64,000 bases of DNA from Psococerastis gibbosa (GCA_963971405.1 OZ020492.1:7378001-7442000); one strand, 5' to 3'. Counted from the first letter of the stretch, positions 1 to 10,570 are shown. Numbers and translations are program-made. Notes: a model not told the origin generated them from the letters alone.

Positions 1-203
1 CCCACTTTTGAGATATTTTACATGTTATATAGAAGAATTTTTGTAATTAAAAAACGTCAGAATTAAAACTGGTTACAAGACTATACAAGTTACTTACTTT
101 CATTATACCTTTTGAAAAATGTTTTGTTTTTTCATTGGACTCCCAGATAGAAGTCATGACCCCCTCATGCCCCCCCTCCTTAAAATTTCTGGCGCCGCCA
201 CTG
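1..203 (+). repeat. Repeat R, copy 1 (cut by window edge)
   Basis: About 200 bp that recur at 30173-30370. The copies share the opening CCCACTTTTGAGATATTTTA, a middle with AAAAACGTC and the ending TTTCTGGCGCCGCCACTG. The ending resembles the terminus of a DNA transposon, but no partner end is visible here. The family is unnamed. The left boundary may lie outside the window. Confidence 0.75.
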
Positions 204-639
204 GGTTAGTGGCTTTACTTACCAAACTTTTTTCCAAGGTTATGAGGTAATACTTGAAAGTAGGGATGCAGATTTTATAATTATATCCGAACCTAGTGCA
301 AAGGAAGACGTACGTGGAAGCAAGATAACTGAGCCCTATAGTATCATAATCAGCAAACTCCACTTTTTTAGTTTTCGAGTTATGCCTAGGTTGGATTCCT
401 TGTAAAAAAAACGCATCACTGATGAAAATAGTTTTCCGCGTCAAAATTAACATTATGGTACTAAAAATGCCTAATAAAAAATGACATTGGTATCAAAATG
501 AGCAGAACCGGCTGACAGTTTTTGGCGGTTCCTGAAAAAAGTGTCATAGGGGGAGTGCCGATTTTGATACTAGAGGGCTCATATGGGATGTGGATTGTGG
601 AACCCTAGTTTGAGGTTAAAATAAAACACTATGCGACCA
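204..639. other. No recognisable feature
   Basis: AT-rich sequence with no supported gene. The 99-aa reverse frame over 154-453 starts inside repeat R and resembles no family I know. Confidence 0.6.
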
Positions 640-1109
640 TGTGGCTTAGCCTAATTGAATTCGGGCAAGATTAATAAACTTAAATTACAATTAATAGAAT
701 CCCCCGTTTATCCCCCCTCTCCGCAATGGTGCGCCTCTGATTTCAGTAAATCTGACAGTGTTCCTTCGCCAGAATGTGCTGAACCACAGACCTAATGAAG
801 AAACCGATTAAACCACTTACGGGCTGGTGGCTTATACTACTTGAACTCGGTCAAGATTAATAAACTTAAATTTCAATTAATAACATCCCCAATGACCCCC
901 CCCCCCTCCTCCCCAATGGTGCGCCTCTGATTTCGGTAAATCACACACTATGTCTTTGCAAGAATGTGCTGAACCACAGACCAGCTGAAGAAACCGATTA
1001 AACTTAAATTATAATAACATCCCCAATGACCCCCCCCCCTCGCCTCCTCCCCAATGGTGCGCCTCTGATTTCGGTAAATCTGACGCTGTTCCTTTGCAAG
1101 AATGTGCTG
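640..1109. repeat. Tandem repeat, about 2.6 units of 105-185 bp
   Basis: Three successive units share AAGATTAATAAACTTAAATT, a C-rich run, CAATGGTGCGCCTCTGATTT and AGAATGTGCTG. Units begin near 640, 826 and 1001; the third lacks the first 70 or so bases. The second and third are most alike, including the long C run, so the array probably grew in two steps. The short frames at 948-1241 are produced by these repeats. Confidence 0.85.
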
Positions 1110-1478
1110 CTTAATAAGGGTAGTCAATTTCATCTATCTGTCTATGTCGGCGGGGCTTTAGCTGTCTCTTCTTTCCCCCCTAAAATATTGCCAGCTCTAC
1201 GGATCCATTCTATCTATTCTAAGCTATCCTCATTTCTTTAGAACGGTCAGATCAACTCTCCTAATTCCATTTATGCATATAATACAAAGAATATTACGTT
1301 AAGCTTTAGGCCTTCCTTTAATTCTTGATAAGGATAATTTTTCATTAACAAAATATGAAATAAATAAGATAAAAGAAAAAAGAAAAATCTGTTTCTATAA
1401 CGGTACAATGAACAAGCATAAAGATCAAAAGTCATTATTCATTTATTTATTATAGTTTCCGCGATATTTTTAAGTTAA
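1110..1478. other. No recognisable feature
   Basis: AT-rich sequence after the tandem array. No inverted ends, pol III boxes or protein similarity seen. Confidence 0.5.
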
Positions 1479-1612
1479 GGCCGTGTCCAGGTTTTTGTTT
1501 CGGAGGGTTTTTAGGTATTTTATTAATGAAAGTCCATTCTATTCAGTGTACGGCTCTTCTATTTAGGAGGGGGTCCTGACACTTGGACCACCACCCTGGG
1601 CCTACGTTGGAC
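1479..1612 (+). repeat. Repeat Q, copy 1
   Basis: Begins AAGGCCGTGTCCAGGTTTTT and matches 30374-30480, which begins AAGGCCGGGCCCAGGTTTTT. Both have a G-rich run soon after the start and a TTTTATTT block. The first bases resemble the ends of repeat P (CAAGGCCGTAGCC), so Q may be a related hAT-like element end. The other end is not clear. Confidence 0.5.
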
Positions 1613-1911
1613 ATATAATTTGGCAATATGTTAAGTTTTCCGCGCCAGCTTGTCTTGGGTACCAAGCAATTATCATGGAAGTGTTTGCATAAATTTAAAT
1701 TCCATAACAATAACAGTAAGACAATAACAAAGGGAAGTGGAATCGCGGATGGGAAGGGGTTAATTACGAGTTTTTATCTAAATCTAAAGTGTGATTCAGA
1801 GAAATGATTTTTGTAGCCTGAAATAATTGAAATTTACCCATAACCTTGAAAAATTATATGAATATACTATAGTATAATTTCATACAGAGTGCCATAAATA
1901 ATTATAAATAT

Positions 1912-1913
<2 letters not shown>

Positions 1914-1943
<30 letters not shown>
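1914..1943. repeat. (TA)n microsatellite
   Basis: About 15 uninterrupted TA dinucleotides in an AT-rich stretch. Confidence 0.95.
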
Positions 1944-1945
<2 letters not shown>

Positions 1946-2069
1946 AGTATGTTACACATTCAGTGGTAAAATTACATAAATTTCAATACAAATACATGAT
2001 GTTTATGAAATCATCTCCCTTATATGTATTCAATATATTTTTTGTTTTTATTCAATTTATTGCAGTATA

Positions 2070-2215
2070 TTACGGTGTATAAAACTGACATTAAACTAAA
2101 TTAGGTTTAAGAAGTAACCTCCACTTAATAAGACGTCGCCCCGGATAGGCGTAGATTGTGGGTTCGAATCCCGCCATGTCCCGCTTCTCTAAATCCTCTA
2201 ATTTCGGTTATCTCC
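2070..2215 (+). mobile_element. SINE-J, copy 1
   Basis: Shares GACATTAAACTAA and the nearby TTAAGAAGTAACCTCC with 18195-18365, and the general block with 33818-33965. A perfect pol III B box, GGTTCGAATCC, sits at 2161-2171 after a block AGGCGTAGATTGTG that recurs in the second copy. This suggests a tRNA-derived element. I see no complete cloverleaf, so it is not called a tRNA gene. Confidence 0.5.
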
Positions 2216-3003
2216 CATACATAAATTGTAAATTAAAGAAACAGTCAATATTTCTCAGCATTACATAATGATAAGTGCAGTATAATTAAGTAAGATTGAC
2301 TAACTTATCTTAATTTTATAGTCTTAACATAAATCTAACTTAGTCAATATACTTTATTTAGTATATTATAAGCATAGTATAATTAGGTAATATTATTATT
2401 TTCTCGCATTTTCTTACTGTTTTTTTTGCAGGAAAATTTTTTATGTATGTTAATTTTGTATAATAATTTGTAAACAAAATAGGGCTGGTAGAGTAGCCCT
2501 TTGGGGCAATAGCTCACCTAATATAAAGACGTGTTTCATTCATTTATTTATTCATTTTCATTCTTTCATGCATTTTCATTATTCATTTTCATTCATTTTT
2601 TTCATTTCATTATTTATATTTTCAATCCAATGAACTTAATTTTCTACTAAATTAGATAAAATAGCTATTTCAGGTTTAGTATTATTTAGACAATATTTTA
2701 TTAAATAATGGCGGTTAGTGGTAGCCAAATTTAACGTATAATTAGCAATATATTCAGAATACGAAGGAGCGCCACTGGGGAAGGGGGTGGCAAGGGGGGG
2801 GGGGTTAATGCTGCATAGAAGGAAGTGGAATGAGTCAAGCTATTAGCGAATTTGATATACACACAAAACTATAGAATATGGAATAGGAAAGCAACTCTCA
2901 TATATTAACTCCCATTTATCCCTAACCTATAACATTCGCTAGCAGCATCAACGCCTAGGGGTGGATAAAATTCCGTCTAAATTCATACATGCGATACGAA
3001 CAC
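2216..3003. other. AT-rich filler with TTCATT simple repeats
   Basis: Holds a degenerate (ATTC/TTCA) stretch at about 2533-2625 and a G run near 2800. CGCCACTGGGGAAGG at 2772 looks like an isolated DNA-transposon end. No gene seen. Confidence 0.5.
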
Positions 3004-3220
3004 ATGATAAATAAATAAATATTGACTTTTCGTTCAATTACTAAGCCAACCTAGTGGAGTTAGGGCTTTAAAGCCCCTCTTTTACACTCAACTAGGAAGG
3101 CCATGGACTGCCTGCTTTAGATGCCCTCCGAAGCATGGCCAGAAAATGTAGCAAGTGTGAGACTCGAACCAACAGCCTTTCGGGAGAAAGTCCGTGCCAC
3201 TACTCTCCATGTCCTGATCC
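3004..3220 (-). mobile_element. SINE-T, full copy
   Basis: Reads on the minus strand from a tRNA-like head (GACATGGAGAGTAGTGGCAC as A box region; GGTTCGAGTCTC as B box) through TTTTCTGGCCATGCTTCGGA and a hairpin to GGTTGGCTTAGTAATTGAAC, ending in an (AAAT)n tail at the left. SINE-T is about 200 bp and is the commonest element here. Confidence 0.9.
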
Positions 3221-3310
3221 ATGATGGTGCAGTAGAATTCGAGCTGAAGAGCCGTGGTCGATCATGAACTTTTACAACTTCAGTAGTACTAGATCGGAGA
3301 CGTACTGGCA

Positions 3311-3712
3311 CTTGGCTAAGTCTCGCTTACGCTTGCTACAATGTGTCAATGGTAAGCTTGTCTCAGGTTGTCTATTATCGCTTGAAGCCAGTGTAGGTTG
3401 ACAGGGATGACGCGTACAAGTTTTTCAACGGGCAAAAATGCTTGAGCAAACAATACCAATAATGCCTGAATATCCATGGGGTCGTTGGCAGAACGTGGTT
3501 CGATGGGGCTCGATATACATAGGCCTACATTAATAACAAGCCCTTCAAAAAGGCATTTCAACGTTACATCAGCAGCTGCGGGCGACAGCAAAAAGGTGTA
3601 CTAGTTTGCCCACGATCAAAAATGCTTGCGCAAACAATACTACTAATGCCCGAAAATCCATGGGATCTTAGGCATTAGGCAAGGTTCAATGGGGCTCTGT
3701 ATAAGTTCTTCA
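3311..3712 (+). repeat. Repeat C, copy 1, with a partial second unit
   Basis: Contains the family's landmarks: CTTGGNTAAGTC, CAATGGTAAGCTTG, GTGTAGGTTGACA, a GGCAAAAATGC block, AACAATAC, and CCATGGGGTCGTTGGC. From about 3596 the second half repeats (CAAAAATGCTTGCGCAAACA, CCATGGGATC), so a partial tandem duplication is likely. No protein frame or pol III box recognised. Confidence 0.7.
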
Positions 3713-4562
3713 ATAGGCATCTTAACGTTTCGTGAGCAGCTGTGGTCGACTTCTTCTTCAATCAGAGATTTTATTTTGGAAGTTCCTTATCAGTAGCAAT
3801 TTGTTATAATGGGGGATGCGCACTACTATTGTATTTATACAGGTAGGTGGAGTAGAAATTTTGAGAAAATTGATGTCTACGCTGAATTTCTGTATTATTC
3901 GTAAGCTATATTCAAATTTCTCTTCAAAGCTTCCTTTCAGCTTTCCTTTGAGCCACTGAATTATCATCATAGATACAAGTAAGCTAACCATGTAATTAAC
4001 CTAGTTCTGTAGCAAATATACAATTCATCATGACAGAAATCATCCCGATTCATTTGAATTCCTTCTATCCTTCTCTCAAAATGTCTTCAACGATTTTCCG
4101 GATCGTAAAATCTTAGAGATTGGTACAACCCAGCAAGAGTAAGCACCGTTATAAAATTATAAAATCTCGCTACTTGAAATGCGGAATTCGATTAAAAGAG
4201 GGGAAACGCAGTCAAGTCGAAGAATAGTATAATTTAAAAATCCCCCGATAATATCATAGCGATGATAAAAATTCAAGAATATGATCGCAAACAGCAAGAG
4301 AACATTAGACACGATTGGATGCGTTTTAGAAGCTTCCCGAAGATTTTCATTTTTAAACTTAAGAGTAGGAAGCGATACATCATGGCTAAATCTAAATAGT
4401 GACATCTCTTTTTTACAGCCGTTGGTTTTGCCCTCCCCATTTTTCTACCTCCCTCCATTTCTTTTATTTTATTTGTTCGATTGTTGGGACATGCGAAAAA
4501 TTTTGGTGCTGAGCAGCACATTAAATTATTCATACAAGTCAGAGTAGATCTTAAAATAAATT
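3713..4562. other. No recognisable feature
   Basis: Open frames of 77-88 aa occur on both strands but overlap each other and match no family I recognise. They look like chance frames. Confidence 0.5.
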
Positions 4563-4771
4563 CAATAAATAAATAAGGACTTTTTGTTCTACTACTAAGC
4601 CAACCTAGCGGAGTTAGGGCTATAAAGCCCTCTCTTACACTCAAAGAGGAAAGCCCGGGACCGCCTGCTTTAAATGCCCTCCGAAGCATGGCCAGAAAAT
4701 GTAGCCAGTGTGGAACTCAAACGAACAAAGGTGAAAGTCAGAGTCAGTACCACTACTCTTCATGCCCTGAC
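4563..4771 (-). mobile_element. SINE-T, full copy
   Basis: Minus-strand copy with (AAAT)n at 4563-4577, the GGGCTATAAAGCCC hairpin (given on the plus strand), CCTCCGAAGCATGGCCAGAA, and a decayed B box. The head ends near CATGCCCTGA at 4761-4770. Confidence 0.9.
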
Positions 4772-5253
4772 AACTGAACAACTGAACAACTGAAATATCT
4801 ATTTCAATTATCAGACACATAAAAAATAATGTCCTAATGAAATGAAATAATTACTTGTGGTGGCCACTGGTTGTTATAGTGTGTAATGGTGTAACGGACC
4901 ACAACAAGGGGCCCTACGCCCATAGAAAGTACTAAAAATATCATAATGTGGAAGACAAAGCTTCAGGTGACCACGGCCCATCAGCCGGAATTCTTCTACC
5001 CCTAATCTACTCCCGTCGTGAAGCATATGCAGTCAGGTAGAACACTATTTTTTTCAATTTTTTAATTTTCTTTCTGCCCTCCGTGCGACACCCAGGAAGA
5101 AATGGACAGAAAACACATTAAGACGTGCCCAGTTCTCGTCAATAGCAGAGGTTCTATTATTTGTTGTATTGGGCTGCAACGAAGCTGATGGCGGAAGCCT
5201 AATGTTGTGGCGTGATTTAAAAAAAATATTTTATTTTTGGATTTTCATTATTA
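4772..5253. other. No recognisable feature
   Basis: No open frame, repeat or pol III box that I can support. Confidence 0.45.
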
Positions 5254-5416
5254 GGGTGGCTCCAACCATCGGTTTTCCTATGGTGAGTGGAATCGGAAAT
5301 TTTCTAATGCTTTTTTAATTTACGTTTAATCCTTTTCAAACACATAGTAAAAAAATTGTATTATCCGTAGAATTCCACATAGTTTATATGAAAAACATCC
5401 GTTGGTGGGAGCTGCC
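5254..5416. mobile_element. Short inverted-repeat element (MITE candidate)
   Basis: The left end GGTGGCTCCAACCATCGG has an imperfect inverted partner GTTGGTGGGAGCTGCC at the right; inner bases pair in part. The 14-base string TGGCTCCAACCATC occurs again at about 22912. The left flank is TTA and the right TTT, not a clean duplication. Confidence 0.5.
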
Positions 5417-6199
5417 TTTCATTTTAAGAAACCCTAAGACTCTAATTTTAATTGGTAACGACTCAGTTTTAATAAGTTTAATATTAATATTGTCGCGCCT
5501 ATAAAAATGTCAGGTATTAATAAAAATAATAATTAATTTTACAACAAAACAGCAAAGCCTCTGTTTACTCACCTCAGAAGTCAGCAAAGAAAATGAGACT
5601 GCGGAGTAACAAATTGCTTTGTTAAATTAGAAAGTTGCTAGCGTATAGAAAACAAAGCCTATTCAAATGCTGGTGTTGTGTATAGTTTATAGAAAATTCT
5701 GTACAGTTCATAGAAAATGAGAAACACTGTACACCCCTGGTTCCGAACCCACTTCCCGGCAATTTTCATTTTCAAATGTTTGGATATTTCCTAAATCAAT
5801 TACGCAGCCTCAACTGAAAATATATCCACACGAAAGCTCACTATAGGCTCTGCATCCAACTAAACACGTAACAACCTTCCTAAGGGTAGGTGTTAAGCTC
5901 GAATAGGAAATCTATTCTGACGGAGGCATCCTATTTAGGAAATATCTCCGATTGTTTAAGCTATTGTGTTAGAGTCTCTTGTTATCGCAAACCAATGAAT
6001 TTTATATCAATATGAGACAATAGATCTAGAGGCCCTCATATTAGAAACGCTCATTTCCACCTTACTCATTATACATTTTCAAATTGAAATTTAAAAATAT
6101 TCTCCAACTCAAATACCATCCGTGGTAAGAAGGTTATATATGAAATTAGAAAAAATATGTAAGAAGGTGTTTTTCATAGTTACATTTATGGATATGATA
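5417..6199. other. No recognisable feature
   Basis: AT-rich. No supported gene or repeat. Confidence 0.5.
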
Positions 6200-6395
6200 C
6201 ATAGCTTCAGAATAGTCGAATTGGCAGTGAGGTGTTGGTTCTAAAGGTCGAGACTCGAGACTCAAGAGGGAAAATTTTACTGCCGGGTCTGGGCTCACTC
6301 AATCCGAAGAGGTACCGTACCTTGTCTTACAGGTAGGGGAAAACGCAATGCTGACCATAAGTATCCCAAACATATGTAAGTAAGTAAGTAAATAG
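6200..6395 (+). mobile_element. SINE-N-like element, copy 1 (decayed)
   Basis: AATTGGCAGTGAGGTG could be an A box, AAGGTCGAGACTC a B box. The body holds GGGGAAAACGC followed by GCTGACC, as in 25290-25500. It ends in a (TAAG)n run at about 6376-6391, the same tail motif as the LINE at 9845. That suggests the LINE mobilised it, which is an inference. Confidence 0.45.
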
Positions 6396-6732
6396 TATAT
6401 TACAGTTTTTCTTGTGCAGTTTACAAAGTCTACCCCAGTACTAAGTACTCAAAGAGACTTGTATCACTGGGGTAATTTCAAGAATACATTAAATTTTAAA
6501 GGCTTATTAGAGAACAATTACAATTACTTACGGTCAAAATAAAAATATAAAAGACTATCAATGTTAACATTAAGGCTCTATTAGAGCCTTAGTCAATGTA
6601 AATGTAAATTTTAGGATATAAAACAAAATATTTACAGATGCTGGCCGAGTTTAAAATATTTATAAAATGTTAGTTTAAAAAATACAAAATGAAGTTGAAC
6701 AATTTAAGGATACTATATAAATTAACAAATTA

Positions 6733-6840
6733 AAATAACTGCAACAGTAAGTACATATAGGTTAAAATACCATTTAACATAATAAAATAACAGCAACAGT
6801 AAGTACATATAGGTTAAAATACTATTTAAACATTTAACAT
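6733..6840. repeat. Tandem duplication of about 52 bp
   Basis: Two adjacent units share GCAACAGTAAGTACATATAG and GTTAAAATAC(C/T)ATTTAA. They differ by very few bases, so the duplication is recent. Confidence 0.85.
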
Positions 6841-6874
6841 AGCAGTGCAAATATAGCCTAAAACAATTATTGGA

Positions 6875-7034
6875 AGTAGACTAGAAAAAGGTTCACTAAA
6901 AGAGGCTCTGACTTTCACCCGAAAAGTTGTTAGTTTGATCACTGCGTTTGCTGTATTTCACGTCATGCTTTGGAGGTCATGTGAAGCAAGCGGTCCATGG
7001 GCCTTCCTAGTTGAGTATATGAGAAGGCTCTACA
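6875..7034 (+). mobile_element. SINE-T, 5' part of an interrupted copy
   Basis: Matches SINE-T from CTCTGACTTTCACCCGAAAA to GAGAAGGCTCTACA. The SINE resumes at 8358 with GCTCTACAGCCCTA. The hAT-like element at 7035-8357 separates the two parts, and the 8-bp target sequence GCTCTACA is duplicated on both sides (7027-7034 and 8358-8365). Confidence 0.85.
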
Positions 7035-8357
7035 TAGGGTTGCTAGATTAGAAAATTACTTAGTCTGGGCAAAGTTGCAAAATATCGGGGTTTTGTGAAT
7101 TTTGTCGGGGCTAATAAAACATAAAAAGTAATGTTAGTGTGACGAACAAATGAATAATCTACTACAGTAAATTGTGTGGTGATCTCAACGCGCCTTCTTA
7201 GCTTTGTGGCACGGTGCCACTGGCACTGGTTTCAGTATAATTTGTAATGTCTTTTGATGAATAAAAGCAGCCAACGGCCTTACCATGTTGAATCCATGAG
7301 AGCAGAGCATGTTTCAAACTGCGGCAAACTTGGTAGTGTGCACAGCGTTGGCAGGGGAACATGGTGGGACATTATAACGCGCTGCGTGCCTGTCGAGTCT
7401 TGGTCACCTCCGCTTTAATCGTGTGCCCTTACCATAATCCCCAAGTGATTCGGAATCCACTATAATCCAGTTCCACCCTGTCAGTCAACTCCCCTTTCCC
7501 CCGACGTGAAAGATTCTGCCCTTAGGGTGCCTCAAGTTAACAAACAGACTCACTCCCCCCACGAGGCTGACAGGGTTGCTTAAAGCAGAAATGCTGAAAG
7601 CAGGCGTTGGAAACAAACAAAAAAACAATAAATACAAGCATTATTATCATTATTATAATTAAGGTGGCAATTCCCCGAGTATTTAATTTGATTCCCGTCA
7701 GTCTTCTAGAGTTGGATAGCTACAATGCTGTTAAGCGAAATCTAGGGGACTGGCTGATAAATTGTTTAAATGATGGCGATTAATTCTTTTGATTTATTTT
7801 TATTTTATACAGGATAATGTAAGGTAATTTTAACTTATTTAACATTAACTCACTATATAACTGTATTATCATTATTTTATTTACACTTGTAATAATGTAG
7901 TTCGTACTCCCTATAATAACTGTTTGTAGTCTTTTGGCGAATCCTGCCACAAGCCTCCCTTATGGGGCTTACATGCAGTATTCCGGTAAAAACGATTATT
8001 TTCTTTAATCTTGTATTGTATTCTTTCTATTAAATGCTCCCATTGCTGGGGGTACCGGCTGGGGGGGGGGGGACTACTAAGAGAAGGCCCGACGCGTTTT
8101 GGTTAGGATTACATTGTAGTATTATATGGTATATATAACACTGACATTAATTTCGGCTGGTTAGGATAGCGACTTTGCCAACCAGCCATCGATGGTTGTG
8201 AGAAGCGCAGCACCGTTCGTTCTGTAGTGGAAATTCGGTTTTCGCGCGCTTATTTCAACTTTTTTCAAGCCGGGCCATCTTCAGTTTTTTCGGGATTTCG
8301 GGCCGCCAATGAAATGTCGGGACAATCCCGATGAATTCCAGCCGTCTGGCAACTCTT
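7035..8357. mobile_element. hAT-like DNA element, 1.3 kb, non-autonomous
   Basis: Perfect 8-bp target duplications (GCTCTACA) flank it, the signature length for hAT. The ends TAGGGTTGCTAGAT and, reversed, AAGAGTTGCCAGAC match at 10 of 14 bases. G/C-rich motifs such as GTCGGGACAATCCCGA lie near the right end. No transposase frame is visible, so another element must have moved it. A SINE-5S (7270-7627) is nested inside, and a single MITE-3-like end (GGTGGCAATTCCCC) lies at about 7663. A related fragment is at 28945-28998. Confidence 0.85.
7270..7627 (+). mobile_element. SINE-5S, full copy nested in the hAT-like element
   Basis: The head GCCAACGGCCTTACCATGTT matches the start of animal 5S rRNA (GCCAACGNCCATACCACG), and the later TTGGCAGGGGAACATGGTGG resembles the 5S internal control region. 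A family-specific body follows (CCCAAGTGATTCGGAATCCA, TTAACAAACAGACTCACTCC), then an A/C-rich tail. The head likely supplies a type 1 pol III promoter. This is an inference from sequence likeness. Confidence 0.85.
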
Positions 8358-8414
8358 GCTCTACAGCCCTACCTCCACTAGGTTGGCTTAGTAATTGAAC
8401 TTCATTCATTCATT
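8358..8414 (+). mobile_element. SINE-T, 3' part of the interrupted copy
   Basis: CTACCTCCACTAGGTTGGCT and TAGTAATTGAAC complete the SINE begun at 6875. The tail is (ATTC)n, where the next element landed. Confidence 0.85.
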
Positions 8415-8702
8415 CAGAGGCGTAAAGTTTTAGAATGATGGCGGGGGCAAAACGAAGTAGACCTTATGACGTCATCAGGCAGGATAAGGAACAATTGAAA
8501 ATATAAGAGCAAAATAGTAGCGTTTTACGCATTTTAACAGTTGTAAAGTATCGATGTAGATTTTACAAAGCTAAAAAAGAAATGCTTACATTCATATTGC
8601 TGCAAAGGGGACCATGAAGTATGAACCACGTCTTACATTGCTCGAGGCTGGGGGGGGGGGGCAAGTTGGACCGTGCCCTCCCCCGCCAACTTTACGCCCC
8701 TG
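8415..8702. mobile_element. hAT-like short element, 288 bp
   Basis: Flanked by perfect 8-bp duplications CATTCATT (8407-8414, 8703-8710), although the flank is itself an ATTC repeat. The ends CAGAGGCGTAAAGTT and, reversed, CAGGGGCGTAAAGTT differ at one base. CAGRGGCG is a typical hAT terminus. A G run lies near the right end. It has no coding capacity. Confidence 0.85.
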
Positions 8703-8710
8703 CATTCATT

Positions 8711-9052
8711 TATAAAAGTTTATAGTACATTTGAACGACCAAACGACAGTAATATCTACTTCTAAGTTAATACATTCATCATTCTCAAAAAATTGGATTT
8801 TGTAATGTGCTAAAGGTCACGGCAATTCAGCATTCAAGTTCCAATACAATGGAAAATAGAAAATCTTTGGAAAAGCGGGCTGGATATTGAATGCGTTGAC
8901 ATTTTAGCAGGTATTAACATTTTCCTATATGTCCTTCGGTTATAGGTCACGGGGAGAAAATGAAATCCAATGAAACTTCAGCGATTTAGCTTTCAATTCC
9001 TAAGGGTGTCTTCAAATTAGATTTACGAGCAAATGGTTGCTTGCATTATGTA
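8711..9052. other. No recognisable feature
   Basis: No gene, repeat or terminal motif that I can support. Confidence 0.45.
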
Positions 9053-9056
9053 TTAA

Positions 9057-9372
9057 GAGACACACCACCACTGTCAATTTTTTAAGTAAATTCCAATTTC
9101 ACCGGAAATATTGATTTTAGAACTAAAAAAGATATCTCATTGTTTAAAAGAAATGTTCCTCTGCATTTTTTTTTATTTTCGGTCCGTCTCTAATCCTAAC
9201 TGGCAGCAGTTTTGGAATTCCCTCGACTTGAGAGGGCTCAGTGTGCGTTTTTTTTACAAAGCAAGTTCCCAAGCTGAGGTAACATGATGTGCATCAGAAA
9301 GTAGGGGAACATGTATTCTAAGCACTACTTCCTGGAAACTTTTGTGGCACACAAGGTACTCCCCCCTGTCTC
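9057..9372. mobile_element. TTAA-flanked MITE candidate
   Basis: TTAA at 9053-9056 and 9373-9376 borders GAGACA and its complement TGTCTC. The inverted ends beyond these six bases are weak, so the call rests on the flanks and a short terminus. Confidence 0.35.
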
Positions 9373-9376
9373 TTAA

Positions 9377-9844
9377 CATGACCGCAAATGAGAATTGTGT
9401 AAAAAAAACATAAGCGCCTGACTTATTAAATTTTTGTTTAAAAGTCGTCTAAAATTAATTAATTAATTAATGTTATACTTCACATTCCAGTTAAGTGGTG
9501 GTTAATTGAACTTTAACTACGCTTCTAAATTAGCAAGGCAGGTAGGAAGGCATGTCGGAAATTTTCCATGAACTGGAGCACAAAGCTGTTGCCTTTTTAG
9601 GTCAAAGATTTTTCAACATTTTTCTCCATAAATGAAAAAGAAAAAACTAGCCTACAAACTTTTTTGCGTGTAATGCAATGCTACTAGTTAATCATTACAA
9701 TTTTTCTTTTGAGTGTACGAAATATGTACATCCCTGGTTCGACCTTACTTCTGGCACTTCTAATTTCCTATAAGTTACAGTTAAATGTAAAATTTACCAC
9801 AACTATACTTCATACTGTAGTAGATAGTAGTTTATACATTACTT
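9377..9844. other. No recognisable feature
   Basis: Short (TTAA) run near 9455-9470; otherwise nothing supported. Confidence 0.45.
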
Positions 9845-10320
9845 ACTTACTTGATCCATGGCGCTACAGCCCGTGAATGTCCTTGGCTTGCTCTGCCATA
9901 TCTCGCCTGCCTTCGAGGTCCTGCACTCTCCTTCGCCAGTCGTCGACGCCAAGGGTCGCCAGATCCACATCGACGTCGTCCAGCCATCGCATCCGCAGTC
10001 GTCTTACTCGTCTTCACCCTTGGGACACCTTGTGTAGGGCTGCTCTTGTAGCCCTATTGTTTGGCATTCGTTCCACGTGCCTTAGCCAACTGATGCGGAC
10101 TCTCTTGATTTCGGCTACTATCGGAGGTTCTCGGTATAACGCGTAGAGCTTATCATTTCTACAGATGCGCCACTCTCTTTGTCCCTCCCCCTCTCCCTGA
10201 TTTTGCACTGGTCCATACACCTTTTGGAGTATCTTTCGCTCCCACCTTTCAAGCAGCTTCTCGCTCCTCCGAGTCATAACCCATGTCTCACTAGTTTCTA
10301 CATGACTGAAATTAGGGAAT
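9845..10320 (-). pseudogene. LINE 3' end: C-terminus of endonuclease-reverse transcriptase
   Basis: The minus strand encodes a classic C-terminal tail of an arthropod non-LTR retrotransposon polyprotein. The segments are SETWVMTRRSEKLLERWERK, LQKVYGPV, ELY-like KLYALYREPPIV, and KRVRISWLRHVERMPNNRAT, then RRLRMRWLDDVDVDLATLGV and DDWRRRVQDL. An in-frame TGA near 10014, probably from CGA, splits the frame. The normal end is a TAG near 9868, followed by a short 3' UTR and an (AAGT)n tail at 9843-9855. Only about 150 residues remain, so the copy is 5'-truncated, as is usual for LINEs. The RT catalytic core is missing. It is the only recognisable protein remnant in the window. Confidence 0.85.
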
Positions 10321-10570
10321 AGAAAAAAAAAATTAATATAAAAAGTCAGTGTTATATACTCTATATAATACTGCAATATAATAAGTTTATATATGCATTA
10401 CATTATATCCCAGAGGAGTTTAAATCATTTAGGCTCTCATTGTTTTTCATAATTTGATGAATAGATAAAAAATTATCACTGATTGGGAAAAAATTACTGT
10501 CCGAAACACCCCAAACATCAACATTTCTGGATGAAATGATGCATAAACTAATTATCTACAACTGTGTTAA

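Noticed and set aside
2120-2180. Possible tRNA gene at a perfect B box
   Set aside because: No matching acceptor or anticodon stem and no good A box at the right distance; it is better explained as SINE-J.
3004-3220. SINE-T copies as tRNA genes
   Set aside because: A and B boxes are present, but no cloverleaf with a 7-bp acceptor stem and CCA-adjacent end can be drawn, and the unit continues for 120 bases to an AAAT tail.
4273-4689. 138-aa reverse frame
   Set aside because: Its N-terminal part overlaps a SINE-T, and the rest matches nothing I know.
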